In this document: positions 10,692 through 19,890 of the stretch, piece after piece | How the letters are laid out: every line of letters begins with the position of its first letter | How positions within the stretch are numbered: the first letter of the stretch is position 1 | Source: Pseudoips prasinana | Lineage: Eukaryota > Arthropoda > Insecta > Lepidoptera > Nolidae | Assembly (NCBI GenBank): GCA_951640165.1 | Contig: OX621237.1 | Coordinates: forward strand, 6,758,001 to 6,822,000 | Direction: 5' to 3' | Length of the DNA: 64,000 nucleotides | Position numbers and translations under genes: made by a program | Notes under the pieces: model-generated | Told to the model about the DNA's origin: nothing | Databases searched by the model: none | What the model saw: only the letters and a program-made list of their open reading frames with translations

Positions 10692-11240
10692 TGATAGTTG
10701 ATTTTTGTTTCGATAGATGTCGTTGTGTATTTCTTTTGACTCGCGGTGTTAATTTTGCCCGTGTTTGCTGATTGCATGAGTTACGTAGGGTTTTGAATGT
10801 TCTGAATTGTTTCGGAATAAGGTCTTGGCTGCCTAGAAGTATGTCGTTGTCCAAAATTGGTTATTAAAAAAATCTGTTTTCTTTGGGCAAATTGAATTAT
10901 GTAGAAGGTTGGATTTGTTATAATTTCATTTTAAATTATTGATAGTTGATTTTTATTTCGATACATGTCGTTGTGCTTGATAGTTGATATTTATTTCGAT
11001 AGATGTCGTTGTGCATTGCTTTTGACCCGCGGTGTTAAGATTTGCCCGTGTTTGCTAATTGCATGAGTTACGTAGGGCTTAGAATGTTCCGAATTGTTTC
11101 GAAATAAGGTCTTGGTTGGCTAGAAGTATGTCGTTGTCCAAAATTGGTTATTAAAATATTCTGTATTCTTTGGGCAAATTGAATTATGTACATGGTTGGA
11201 TTTGTTATAATTTAATTTTAAATTATAATGTCAATCGATC
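10692..11240 (+). repeat. Tandem duplication inside the Helitron
   Basis: Two copies of about 250 bp are offset by 286 bp (CGATAGATGTCGTTGTG at 10711 and again at 10997). They share GTTTGCT.ATTGCATGAGTT and AGAAGTATGTCGTTGTCC. They are noncoding and differ by scattered substitutions. Confidence 0.8.
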
Positions 11241-11499
11241 GAAAGTTTGTGCTGTCGATTCGTTTGTAACGCGAATGTACAGACGATTCGAATTTTATTG
11301 AGCCTGTCCGATTGAATGTATTTGAATGTAGTAAATTAACCCGGTCTCTCATAATTTTCTCAGTACAAATCTATATACCTACCTATGTAAAAGAGGAAAC
11401 TGACTGACTGACATATCAACGCACAGCCTGAACGGCTGGGGTTAGAGACTTGAAATTTTGCCGGTAGGTACTTTTTATGACGTATGCATTCACTAAGGA

Positions 11500-11815
11500 A
11501 GGGGTTTTTGGAAATACTAACCCTAAAGGGGTAAAACAGAGAATGAAAGATAATGAAAGATTTTGAAGTTAAAGGCATTGAAACTGATATTTAGTAGTTC
11601 AGCCAAAAATAAAAATAAATATTTTAGAATTTTTGGAAATTCCACCCCAAGGGCGTAAAATAGGGGATGTAAGTTTGTATGAAAAGTGTATAATTTTTTA
11701 TGTGAAAAGCATGAAAATTGGTATTTGGCCTTTCCGTTAAAAATAAAAAATATGTATTTCAGGATTTCAGGAATTTCCACTCCTAAGGGCGCATAATAGA
11801 GGATGTATGTTGCGT
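11500..11815. repeat. Three degenerate internal repeats
   Basis: The motif TTT..GAAAT...C.CC..AAGGG..TAAAA..GGATG appears at about 11508, 11632 and 11768. A GACTGACTGACATATCAACG sequence precedes it at 11401. I know the pattern from other lepidopteran noncoding repeats; it is not a gene. Confidence 0.5.
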
Positions 11816-11879
11816 GTGGGTATACCTATAATGGTTGTGAGACTTCAACTCAAAACTTTGCATCGTGTTATAGAGTATA

Positions 11880-12065
11880 CTATTATGCCTGGATCCGCCC
11901 AGGGAGAAGCAGTGTTCGTGTCACGTATTCCGTTAGTGCCAAATGATCTCCCTTTTCAGTTTAAAATACTGTAATTCCCTATAAAAGTGTGTGTCGCAAT
12001 AACCATCAACAAATTGCAAAGGCAAACCCTCAAGGTAGCTGGAATTGACTTGAGGAAGGCGGGCA
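11880..12065 (+). pseudogene. Helicase C-terminal fragment of a second Helitron lineage
   Basis: Readable in pieces are AVFVSRIPLVPNDLPFQFK and LQFPIKVCVAITIN, then a frame change to TLKVAGIDLRK. These correspond to the same late PIF1-like helicase region (RIP..P...PF.FKR.QFPV..C.AMTI) that is found again at 13015-13140. Because the same region occurs twice within one Helitron, this piece must come from another copy or lineage captured upstream. Confidence 0.65.
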
Positions 12066-12084
12066 GGTTCACGTGGCGTGCTAA

Positions 12085-13269
12085 CGTGTGAGTTCATCCC
12101 ACAGTCTGATCCATGTAGAGCGAGGACCTACGTCTTTTGCTGAGCGCCGTAAAGTGGATGATATTGAACATCCCACATACCAGGCCTCTTGCAGAGCACG
12201 CCATTTATTAGTTGGAGGTAAGCATTGGGATGACGCTCTAGCGGAAGCATGCGTGAGCGATAGTCCACATCGCTTGCGACATTTGTTTGCCATCTTACTG
12301 ACCTTTTGTGCGTTATCGGACGCTAAACAGTTATGGCAAAAGTACCATGACAAGTTTGCTGAAGATTTTATGAGACATGTACAACTAAATACTGATGGAC
12401 AAATTACTGACAGGGTACGTGAAAATTGTCACAACAGGTCCTTATTGGCTATTCAAATGATAGTTATAAGTATAGGAGGGAACCCGATCAGTCAGAGGCT
12501 GCGAAAAGGCACAGGAGTTTTTTAATGTTAAAAATAGGCGGTGGCACATACCCCGTACAAGAAGATGGAAAAGTTATTTTGATTGGTAATCTCTGTTCTT
12601 AGGTTACACCACAGCAGGAGCTAATTTCTTCTGTGTACGGAGATACCACAAACATGGGAAATCAAGCCGGTTCTTGGCTATGTCAGCGAGCTATTTTGAC
12701 TCCCCACAATGACCAAGCTGCGGCAATTAATTTCAAAATATTGAGTCATGCGTCCGGTAATAGTAGAGAATATAGCTCAATAAATACATTTATGGAAGAA
12801 GATAACGTCACGCACTACCCGGTAGAATTTTTGGATTCCCTCAGCACGCCCGGACTTTCAGCCCACAAAATAGTTTTAAAAATTGGTGTACCAATCATTC
12901 TCCTCAGAAATGAATGTCCTCCCAAACTTTGTAACGGCACTCGGCTCAAAGTCACAAATCTGCAACATTATCGTAGCTGAAATATTAACAGGTTGCGGCG
13001 CCGGTGATATTGTTTTTATTCCAAGGATACCTATAATTCCTAAAAACTTTCCTTTCTCTTTCAAACGAGTGCAATTCCCAGTCAGTCTCTGTTATGCCAT
13101 GACGATTAGTAAAGCTGAGGTCCAGACATTATCAGTTGCGGGGGTGGACCTAAGTATTGGATGCTTTTCCCATGGTCAACTATACGTAGCTCTTTCACGC
13201 GTAAACAACCCCAATAACGTTTTTGTGTACGCTCCAGATGGTTCCACACGTAAAATAAAGAAGCACTAA
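12085..13269 (+). pseudogene. Helitron PIF1-like helicase, C-terminal half, frameshifted
   Basis: Three ORF pieces in two frames: 12088-12525 (RGPTSFAERR...HWDDALAEA...LFAILLTF, the region before the helicase), 12633-12980 (AILTPHNDQAAAIN, then LRNECPPKLCNGTRL) and 12883-13269 (QFPVSLCYAMTISKAEVQTL and CFSHGQLYVALSRV near the C-terminus). At least two frameshifts separate them. Walker A and B motifs and the Rep nuclease are absent. In live relatives this protein unwinds DNA during rolling-circle transposition. The ORF ends about 100 bp before the 3' hairpin, as expected for such elements. Confidence 0.85.
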
Positions 13270-13400
13270 ATTAAATAAAAAAATGTTTTCGGTATCCTCC
13301 CACCGCGCTTTACACTAAAAAATACATTGTTAAGTTCCGACATCCACGCGAACGAAGTCGCGGGCACAGCTAGTATAGAAATAAAACAAAACGTCGACGC

Positions 13401-13535
13401 AAGACGCAAGCACATCAAGCTAACCCAATCTGTCAAATTTCCCCAATTAAAAGTGAACCTTATGCTTTTGTGATAAAGTTGAAAATCTATAAAAGAAATT
13501 TGAGAGATTGGGGTAGCTGGATGTGCTGGCTTCTG
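13401..13535. mobile_element. Mariner-like MITE (family F), copy 2
   Basis: The right end GGATGTGCTGGCTTCTG|TA and a degenerate left end (ACGCAAGCACATCAAG) flank an inverted AATCTGTCAAATTTC region. The best copy is at 62267-62401. Confidence 0.7.
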
Positions 13536-14447
13536 TACATCATTTTGTTTTCTTACCTAATAGCTATATAGGTATGTACCTAGTTATTAGGTACGCAACA
13601 ATTGGCAAGCGCTTAAATGTAAACAGGTATAAGCGCGTTAACAAGCGTCTGTTACTTTTACGCTACACTCACTAGATAATAGGAAACTTACTGCCGAACG
13701 ACAATTTCATAAAAAATCCACATATTATTTGTCAAAACATTTAAACAACTTACAGGTGTAGTAATCAGCACTAACACAAAACTAGAAACATAACACGGGT
13801 CACAAAACAATCACGAAATAGCAAAAAATTGTTACCGTCAGGATGGCTGGACCCAACGAGATATGTACATGAGACTATGCCCACTGTTTATTACCTATTT
13901 GCTACTATTTACTACCAGTAATGATATAATTTCTACCTTTGCGTTACGAAATATATCAAAGAAATAAAGTGGTCAGCCATTCTGACGTCAGGTTGCCTGA
14001 CCACTTCCAAGTTCTCATAGTTTGAGCGTCATATTAACAGATTTGTTTATTTATATATTTGCTACCTTAACATTACATCTTTATACAACTTTGAGGGGGT
14101 CCTATAAAAGAAAAAGAAAATCCATTAAAACGCCTGTGCATCAATTATTTACGTCTTTCCTCAGAATAATGCTAACAATGTTGTTGCAGACGCTTAGTGG
14201 CTTATGGAAAACTTGTTTCTTCATATCCATAGTACACTTTTATCCACTTACAAGATTTATACTTATTTGTATATCGCATTTATTCTTAGGAATTTGGTCT
14301 TGATCAAGTATTATGCATTGAAATCTCTGATTATTTTTAAGACTAGCGACAATATTCCCAACTGGGATGAAATTTTATTAATATTAAATAAAGAGTGAGC
14401 TTTCATCATGAAAAGGGGCAGACGATTAACCGTAACGTTATGAAATC

Positions 14448-14797
14448 TGTTTGAAGGTCTCTATGTGCTGCTAGCTCCAGCAACACACACAATACCTTTC
14501 ATTAAGGTATCTTGCAGAGTTTAAATTAAAACCACAGTTTCAGCAAAGAAACGCATAAATATATTAATAGTATTATTTGTAGAGGTATAACAAATAATAC
14601 ATACACACTGGAATAATAGATATATTATTTACACGGAATTACATGATAGAAAAAAAACATTTTTTTTCTCAAGATGTCAATCGAAGAACAAATTCAATTG
14701 TTAAATATGTCAACAATATTTTTCTTCCGATTGTTCGTCATTCAACCTTAGCATGCATTGAGATTACATTTAAAAGAGTAACCTCTTTGCTTCAACA
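14448..14797 (-). repeat. Copia 3' LTR
   Basis: It is 350 bp, running on the minus strand from TGTTGAAGCAAAGAGG to ACCTTCAAACA, with TG...CA ends and short inverted termini. A purine-rich stretch (GAGATTAAGGATGAA) directly precedes it on the minus strand and fits a polypurine tract. It is nearly identical to the right LTR over its shared part. Confidence 0.85.
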
Positions 14798-14814
14798 TTC
14801 ATCCTTAATCTCAT

Positions 14815-14843
14815 GCATACATACATACATACACACACACACA
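14815..14843. repeat. Microsatellite (CATA)n(CA)n
   Basis: This is a short simple repeat just inside the 3' LTR of the Copia element. Confidence 0.9.
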
Positions 14844-14901
14844 AAAGAAGAAACAGTATTTTCATACACACAATCCCATACCATTAACACACCATTCAAA
14901 T

Positions 14902-15249
14902 TTACTTCTGGGTAGTGGTTTTGTCAGTGCATCCGCAACCATTCTTTCGGTTTCTCGGTACTCTTAACCTTATGACCTTAGACTCAACAGCATTACGTAT
15001 AAAATGATGCCTTATATCAACATGCTTTGTGCGCTGATGATGCACCGGATTGTTGGCAATAGCAATTGCTGACTGGCTGTCCCAAAACACTGTTATAGCT
15101 TGTTGTTCTCCTATACCAACTATCTCTGCTATAAATCTTCTCAAGAATATAGCTTCTTTTGCTGCCTCTGACAACGAAACATATTCTGCCTCAGCAGTGC
15201 TAAGAGCCACTGTTTGCTGTTTAGTGCTCTGCCATGAAACTGCTCTCAT
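14902..15249 (-). pseudogene. Copia RNase H, C-terminal piece
   Basis: The ORF reads AVSWQSTKQQTVALSTAEAE, then FWDSQSAIAIANNPVHHQRT and a tail ending in TTTQK. STAEAEY and DSQSAI are the RNase H metal-binding segments; H..RTKHVDIRHHFIR is the typical Copia end. It was continuous with the piece at 15547-15996 before the SINE entered at 15246. The apparent methionine near 15243 is not a real start. Confidence 0.88.
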
Positions 15250-15497
15250 AGCTAGATGCTCTCACCGGTCCGTAGGCGAACGGCGAGGTTAAGCAACTAG
15301 GCTCGCGGTCAGTCCATAGATGGGTGACCGCCAAAGTGGATTAATTTCTGAGCGTCTCCGTGCTTCGGAGGGCACGTTAAGCTGTCGGTCCCGGTTGTAT
15401 TCATTAGACAACAGTCGTTAAGCCATGTCAGAGGCCTACTGGGCGGCTTGAGCAACTCTGACACTAGGGTTACCACTACCCATACGATAAGCAAGCA
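15246..15497 (+). mobile_element. SINE with 5S-rRNA-like head, inserted in Copia
   Basis: It is exactly 252 bp, flanked by a perfect 12-bp target duplication ATGAAACTGCTC (15234-15245 and 15498-15509), so it moved by target-primed reverse transcription. The head carries GAGGTTAAGCAACTAGG and GATGGGTGACCGCC, matching the A-box and C-box of 5S rRNA internal promoters, in the right order and spacing. The tail ends AAGCAAGCA with no long A run. A near-identical 252-bp copy is at 57723-57974; older copies are at 8025, 53815 and 58266. Confidence 0.88.
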
Positions 15498-15546
15498 ATG
15501 AAACTGCTCCTACTTGGATAAGGAATACTGAGCCTGAGTATGAACG

Positions 15547-15996
15547 TCAATCGCTATCTCCCGCATAGTCAGCATCTGCAAAACATTCAACAGTTTGTTG
15601 ACGTTTTTCCCTTGCATATCTCAGGCCAAGTGTCTTGGTACCTTTAAGGTATCGAAGTACCCTCTTAGCAGCAATCCAATGCTGTTCCTCATAACACTCA
15701 TTGAATTGGCTTAAATAGTTCACTATGTGAGCTATATCAGGCCTCGTACACACCGCCAAGTACATTAGTGAGCCTATTAATGCCCGATAGGGTATTCTTT
15801 CATCTGGCTTTCTGTCATGCACAGGCTTCTCTAGCCTTTGTCCTGAGACAGCTGGTGTGACAACTGGTTTACAGTCCTCCATATTATATGCTTTTAAAAG
15901 CTTCTCTACATAATGCTCCTGATGCAGCTTAATCCATTTAGCATCTTGCACAATGTGAATGCCCAGCATAAGTTCAGCTTTGCCGAGGTCTTTCAT
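15547..15996 (-). pseudogene. Copia RT end, connection and RNase H start
   Basis: The ORF contains MKDLGKAELMLGIHI, GSLMYLAVCTRPDIAH and FADADYAGDSD. RPDIA and the DADYAGD acidic residues mark the thumb/RNase H junction of Copia Pol. It is one frame off from the RT piece at 15998-16432, so a frameshift lies at about 15997. Confidence 0.9.
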
Positions 15997-15997
15997 T

Positions 15998-16432
15998 TCA
16001 AAGCTGGACTTTTAAGTCTCTCTTAACCATGAGCATCTCTTCTTCATTATTCCAGAAAATCAGAATGTCATCCACATACACCGCAATGATAATCATATTA
16101 CCATTCTGTGTCCGCTTGTACACGCACGGTTCATTCTCTGACCGTTTAAAATTTAATCTCGTTAGTTCAGCATGAAGTTTTGAGTTCCACGCTCGTGGAG
16201 CCTGCTTCAGCCCGTATAAAGATTTGTTCAAAAGGCAAACGTAATCTTCTTTTCCTTTTTCCTCTAAACTTTCTGGTTGTCTCATATAAACGACTTCACT
16301 TAAATCGCCATTCAGAAACGCCGTTTTCACATCCATTTGGTCAATCTTTAAATCCATATTAGCTGCTAACGCGATCAAAGTTCTAAGCGAGCTGTGCCTT
16401 ACTACAGGCGAAAACGTGTCAAAATAATCCAC
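15998..16432 (-). pseudogene. Copia reverse transcriptase core
   Basis: The ORF contains MDVKTAFLNGDL (first catalytic Asp), SLYGLKQAPRAWN and the catalytic box YVDDILIF. All three catalytic aspartates are present. The frame is broken on both sides (16433-16438 and 15997). Confidence 0.92.
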
Positions 16433-16438
16433 GCCTCT

Positions 16439-17812
16439 TCATTGACTAAAGCCTCTTGACACGAGTCGTGCCTTGTTACGGGTCTTTCCCCCTGCCTCTT
16501 CTTTTATTCGAAATAACCATTTCGAATCAATGATGTTACACGACTTTGGTGGCTTCACAAGAGTCCATGTATTATTTTTCTTAAGAGCCTGTAATTCCTC
16601 CTCAATTGCGGCTATCCACTTCATACCATCATCCCTACTTAACGCCTCATCGACCGTCAAGGGATCTTGAGATAAAGAAGCAGCTTTATAAGACACGAAA
16701 TCTGGAAACTGTTTTGTTTCCCTTCGCCGAAGTGGATATCTTCTGCATGAAGTCTCAGTGCCGTTATTTGGCAGATTTTCCTCAGCGTCTGATTCTCTTT
16801 CATCAGAGGAGTGCCACGCATCATCATCGACATCATCGTTCACTGGAACCACCTCTGTAGGTTCGACATAACGCCTATCTTGTTGTTGTAAACGAATATC
16901 TGGAACTCTTTCCTCTTGAGTTGCTTCCGTGGTTCTCTCTAGCTCAATAATAGTATCTGTTAGTGGGTCAACTTCTCCTATGGATTTTTCATTCTTGTTT
17001 CCATATTTTTGATTCTCAAAGAACACCACATCTCTTCCTCTATGCAGTTCACCCGTCACTGGATTAACTAAGCGATAGCCCTTTATTTCTTCACAATAAC
17101 CAACTTGGACTAACTCTTGACTTTTAGGATCCCACTTTTTTCGCTTCTGGTCTGGAATATGAAGGTAAGCCTTGCATCCAAAAACTCTTAAGGAGCTCAG
17201 ATCTATCTTCTTTCCAGTCCAGGCCTCTTCTGGGGTCATATTTTTCACAGCTACAGTAGGTGACCGGTTCTTCAAATACACTGCAGTGTTAACTGCTTCA
17301 GCCCACATCCGTCTGCTTAAGCCAGATTCTTCCAGCATAGTTCTAGCTTTCTCTGTGATGGTTCTGTTAGCTCGTTCGGCTACTCTATTTTGTTGAGGTG
17401 TATAATCTACCGTCAGTTGATGACGAATGCCCCTCATTTTACAAAACTCATCCATTCGCTTATTTACAAATTCTTTGCCGTTATCAGATCGAATAATCTT
17501 CAACTTCTTCCCTGTTTGACGTTCAGTCAATCTCACAAATTCGGCAAACTTGTCAAAGACCTCTCCTTTATTCTTCAATATGTAAACAAACGTTTTCCTT
17601 GTGAGGTCATCAATAAATGTGAGATAGTATCGATGACCTCCATATGAACTCTCACTCATAGGTCCACAAACATCAGTGTGAACTAAGCCCAAGACTTCAT
17701 TTGCCCTGCTAGCACCAGTTTTCTTGAAGGGTAGCTTAGTTTTTTTCCCCATTACACATGCTTCACACTCGAGTTTTGAAGTGCTGTTAGAAAAACTTAC
17801 CCCTTTCGCCAT
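16439..17812 (-). pseudogene. Copia integrase and start of reverse transcriptase
   Basis: This is 457 codons. It begins in the pre-integrase zinc region (CEACVMGK), then the DDE integrase core: HTDVCGPM (first Asp), RSDNGKEF (second Asp) and AERANRT (Glu), spaced as in Copia. The linker is acidic and Ser-rich. It ends in the RT fingers (WTLVKPP, SKWLFRIK, KARLVSRGFSQ). It is the longest intact frame of the element. The first methionine is internal; the frame upstream (WHRRLGHLG, about 17850) is shifted. Confidence 0.92.
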
Positions 17813-18209
17813 CTTCTCCTTAAGTAGTGTTAGGTTTCGTACCCCCTAGGTGTCCCAGTCGCCTGTGCCATAGTATCATTTGGTCAGAAGCTGTTGAAGC
17901 TAAGGCCATTTTCTGTTAACAATACTTAAGTTTATAGACACCATTCTCTACAATACCAGAATGAGAAACATTACCAGTAACCTTGCATCCTTCTGCTTTC
18001 ATAATTTTACTTATTGAAACATCCATATCTTTGTTTACTACATTACCAACTGCCTCTCCATACATACTTTCTCCATTTGCACACGCTACTTCTACTGGTT
18101 TATAAAGCTTTTTACAGTCCGTTTTACTCTCTTCTATTCGTCATATGGTTCGTTGCACCAGAGACAAGTATCCATTCACCAGATTCCTGCTTCGTCGCAG
18201 TCGCCATCG
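17813..18209 (-). pseudogene. Copia protease and pre-integrase remnant
   Basis: At about 18140-18180 the minus strand reads GEWILVSGATNHM, the Copia aspartic protease active site, with Val where the catalytic Asp should be. WHRRLGHLG, the pre-integrase zinc motif, follows at about 17850. The frame is broken between these and at the junction with integrase. Confidence 0.8.
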
Positions 18210-18960
18210 CTATGACGGCAAAGCATCCTTCTTCATCATTGGATTCCTTGGGCAATCCTTCGCTTTGTGTGGCCCTTCACAAATATAACATTTTAAAGGC
18301 TTCTTTTTGAAGTTTTTATACTTAGCCCTCTTCCTTGGTTGCTGTTTATCTCCACCTAGTTGTAGAAGTTTTGTTTTTACATAGTCGGTACTTAGCGTAG
18401 TATTGATGTTCTCTAGCGCTAGTCTCAAAGATGCATATTCCTCTGTTAAACCTTGTAACATTAACGCTGCTAGCAGTTCATCGTCTATTTCTTTGCCAAG
18501 ATCATGAAGCTGTTGACCTACTGTCATCAAGGCAGTTACATATTCTCTCACAGAATGAAAGTGCTCCAATTTCAGATTGACCAATTTCGCCAACAGTCTA
18601 CACCTATTGTTTAGGCCCTTATCTTCAAAAGCAACCTTAAGCGCCTCCCACGCTTCTTTTGCAGACTTAGAGTTGCGTACATGGATCAAACAATGTGGCT
18701 TTACCATCAAGCAAATTTTTGCCCTGGCCTTTTGGTCTCTTTTCATACCTGCAACATCACTTGCACTCGGTGACGAAGGACATTGTATATTCCCACAGGT
18801 CTTCATGGATTAGGTATAGTTCCATCATAAACTTCCACGTACTGTAGTCCATATTGCCATCTAGCTTCTCTATTGATAGAGGACTCGGACTCATGGTGGT
18901 ACTACCTTGGGACATATTCAATTTCTCACTTACTGCATTCCCGTGTCCAGAGTCATTCAT
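18210..18960 (-). pseudogene. Copia Gag, frameshifted
   Basis: It starts at ATG 18960 (MNDSGHGNAVSEK) and includes IEKLDGNMDYSTWKFMME, like other Copia Gags. A frameshift near 18780 moves to the ORF 18806-18210 with AKEAWEALKVAFEDKGL and a zinc knuckle CYICEGPHKAKDC. The knuckle has three rather than four residues between the second Cys and His. Gag would form the virus-like particle. It begins 37 bp after the 5' LTR. Confidence 0.9.
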
Positions 18961-18984
18961 TATTTAGCGTTTTCTTCTAGAGCT

Positions 18985-18996
18985 CGGCCCATAACC
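18985..18996 (-). promoter_or_regulatory. Copia primer-binding site
   Basis: Immediately after the 5' LTR, the minus strand reads GGTTATGGGCCG. Copia elements use an internal fragment of initiator tRNA-Met, complementary to GGTTATGGGCC. Part of the site is repeated inverted inside the LTR end (19005-19015). Confidence 0.8.
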
Positions 18997-19315
18997 TGTT
19001 TGAAGGTTATGGGCCTATATATATATATATGGGCTCTATGTGCTGCTAGCTCCAGCAACACACACAATACCTTTCATTAAGGTATCTTGCAGAGTTTAAA
19101 TTAAAACCACAGTTTCAGCAAAGAAACGCATAATTATATTAATAGTATTATTTGTAGAGGTATAACAAATAATACATACACACTCGAATAATAGATGTAT
19201 TATTTACACGGAATTACATGATAGAAAAAAAACAATATTTTTTTCAAGATGTCAATCGAAGAACAAATTCAATGGTTAAATATGTCAACAATATTTTTCT
19301 TCCGATTGTTCGTCA
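18997..19315 (-). repeat. Copia 5' LTR, truncated
   Basis: It matches the 3' LTR from ACCTTCAAACA inward to the GACGAACAATCGG region, but lacks the outer ~55 bp, including the terminal TGTTGAAGC. It also carries ~26 extra bases near the primer site (19005-19031) with a (TA)n run. The junction with the foldback arm shares TCAT in both parents. Confidence 0.85.
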
Positions 19316-19414
19316 TGTACATATCTCGTTTGATCCAGCCATTCTGACGGTAACTAAAAAATTATAAAATTACAACACCGAACCTCCGGCACATTGCGGA
19401 GAGGGAATTAGTTT

Positions 19415-19558
19415 GGGCTAGATCGTGCTGAGATATATGTCCCGGATATTATTATTCCATTATTTTTATATAAAATAAAAATAAAGGAATAATATGATTC
19501 CTTCATTTTATATGAATAAATAATAATATCCGGTACATATAATACTGCGCCATCTAGC
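19415..19558. mobile_element. Short MITE-like inverted repeat
   Basis: GGGCTAGAT at the left and ATCTAGCCC at the right, with inner inverted CCGGATATTATTATT and AATAATATCCGG. About 144 bp. No relatives were found in this window. Confidence 0.55.
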
Positions 19559-19689
19559 CCTCCCTACCTACCCTAGTGAAGGCGTAGCGAATAAAGTAAC
19601 AGACGATTCTTAAGGCGCTTATACCTGTGTTTGTTAATTTTAAATATAAAATAACAAATATATACATTTTAAAATATAAAAAAATGTAC

Positions 19690-19890
19690 CTGCAACCGGC
19701 AGCAGAAACAGGGTCCATGCAAGCGTAGGTTACGGCACTAGAGACAGTAACCTCCTGACAATTCAAGTCGTATCCTTTGGATCTGGAACTGATTTTTAGA
19801 TCTGGTTCTTGACCCAAACACCAAAGGTAAGAATCTTTAGGTGTTTCTCGAGACTCTTTGCTATTGGCAGAAACGACTATCAGCACAAAT
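19690..19890 (-). CDS. Candidate exon of an unrecognised secreted protein
   Basis: The minus-strand frame is open from just after a stop near 19900 to a good donor GGTTGCAG|GTACAT at 19690. It reads LSFVLIVVSANSKES (hydrophobic, signal-peptide-like), then YLWCLGQEPDLKISSRSKGY and four cysteines in total, ending DPVSAAGCR. No ATG lies in frame, so an upstream exon or a lost start would be needed. Codon use and residue mix look protein-like. I do not recognise the family. It lies between two foldback copies and could be a stranded fragment or chance. Confidence 0.25.

Larger units (their letters stand above)
10280..13373 (+). mobile_element. Helitron with broken helicase gene
   Basis: The 5' end is A|TCTATACATATAATAAATC. 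The 3' end is the hairpin CGCGAACGAAGTCGCG followed closely by CTAG|T, the hallmark of Helitron rolling-circle elements that insert between A and T. Inside are a duplicated ~250-bp segment (10692-11240), a triplicated motif region (11500-11815), a helicase tail from a different lineage (11880-12065) and a frameshifted helicase C-terminal half (12085-13269). No HUH Rep motif was found, so the element cannot be autonomous. Shorter relatives with the same ends are at 24499, 45955 and 47296. Confidence 0.88.
14448..19315 (-). mobile_element. Copia-type LTR retrotransposon, decayed, 5' LTR truncated
   Basis: The order on the minus strand is 5' LTR (18997-19315), primer site, gag, protease remnant, integrase, reverse transcriptase, RNase H, 3' LTR (14448-14797). 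Integrase-before-RT order marks Ty1/Copia. The gene set carries several frameshifts, the protease aspartate is replaced, and a 5S-like SINE interrupts RNase H. The 5' LTR lacks its first ~55 bp and joins directly to the foldback right arm, so no target duplication is visible. It is not autonomous. Confidence 0.93.
13831..19354. mobile_element. Foldback element, copy 1, split by a Copia element
   Basis: The left terminus GTTACCGTCAGGATGGCTGG and right terminus CCAGCCATTCTGACGGTAAC are inverted. Flanks CAAAAAATT (13822-13830) and TAAAAAATT (19355-19363) match at 8 of 9 bases. Bases 13831-14447 are the whole left arm and loop seen in the intact copy at 20238-21001. Only about 39 bp of the right arm remain (19316-19354). 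The Copia element fills the gap. Confidence 0.85.

Noticed and set aside
15259..15350. A 5S rRNA gene
   Set aside because: Only the internal promoter region resembles 5S; length, ends and the target duplication show a retroposon.
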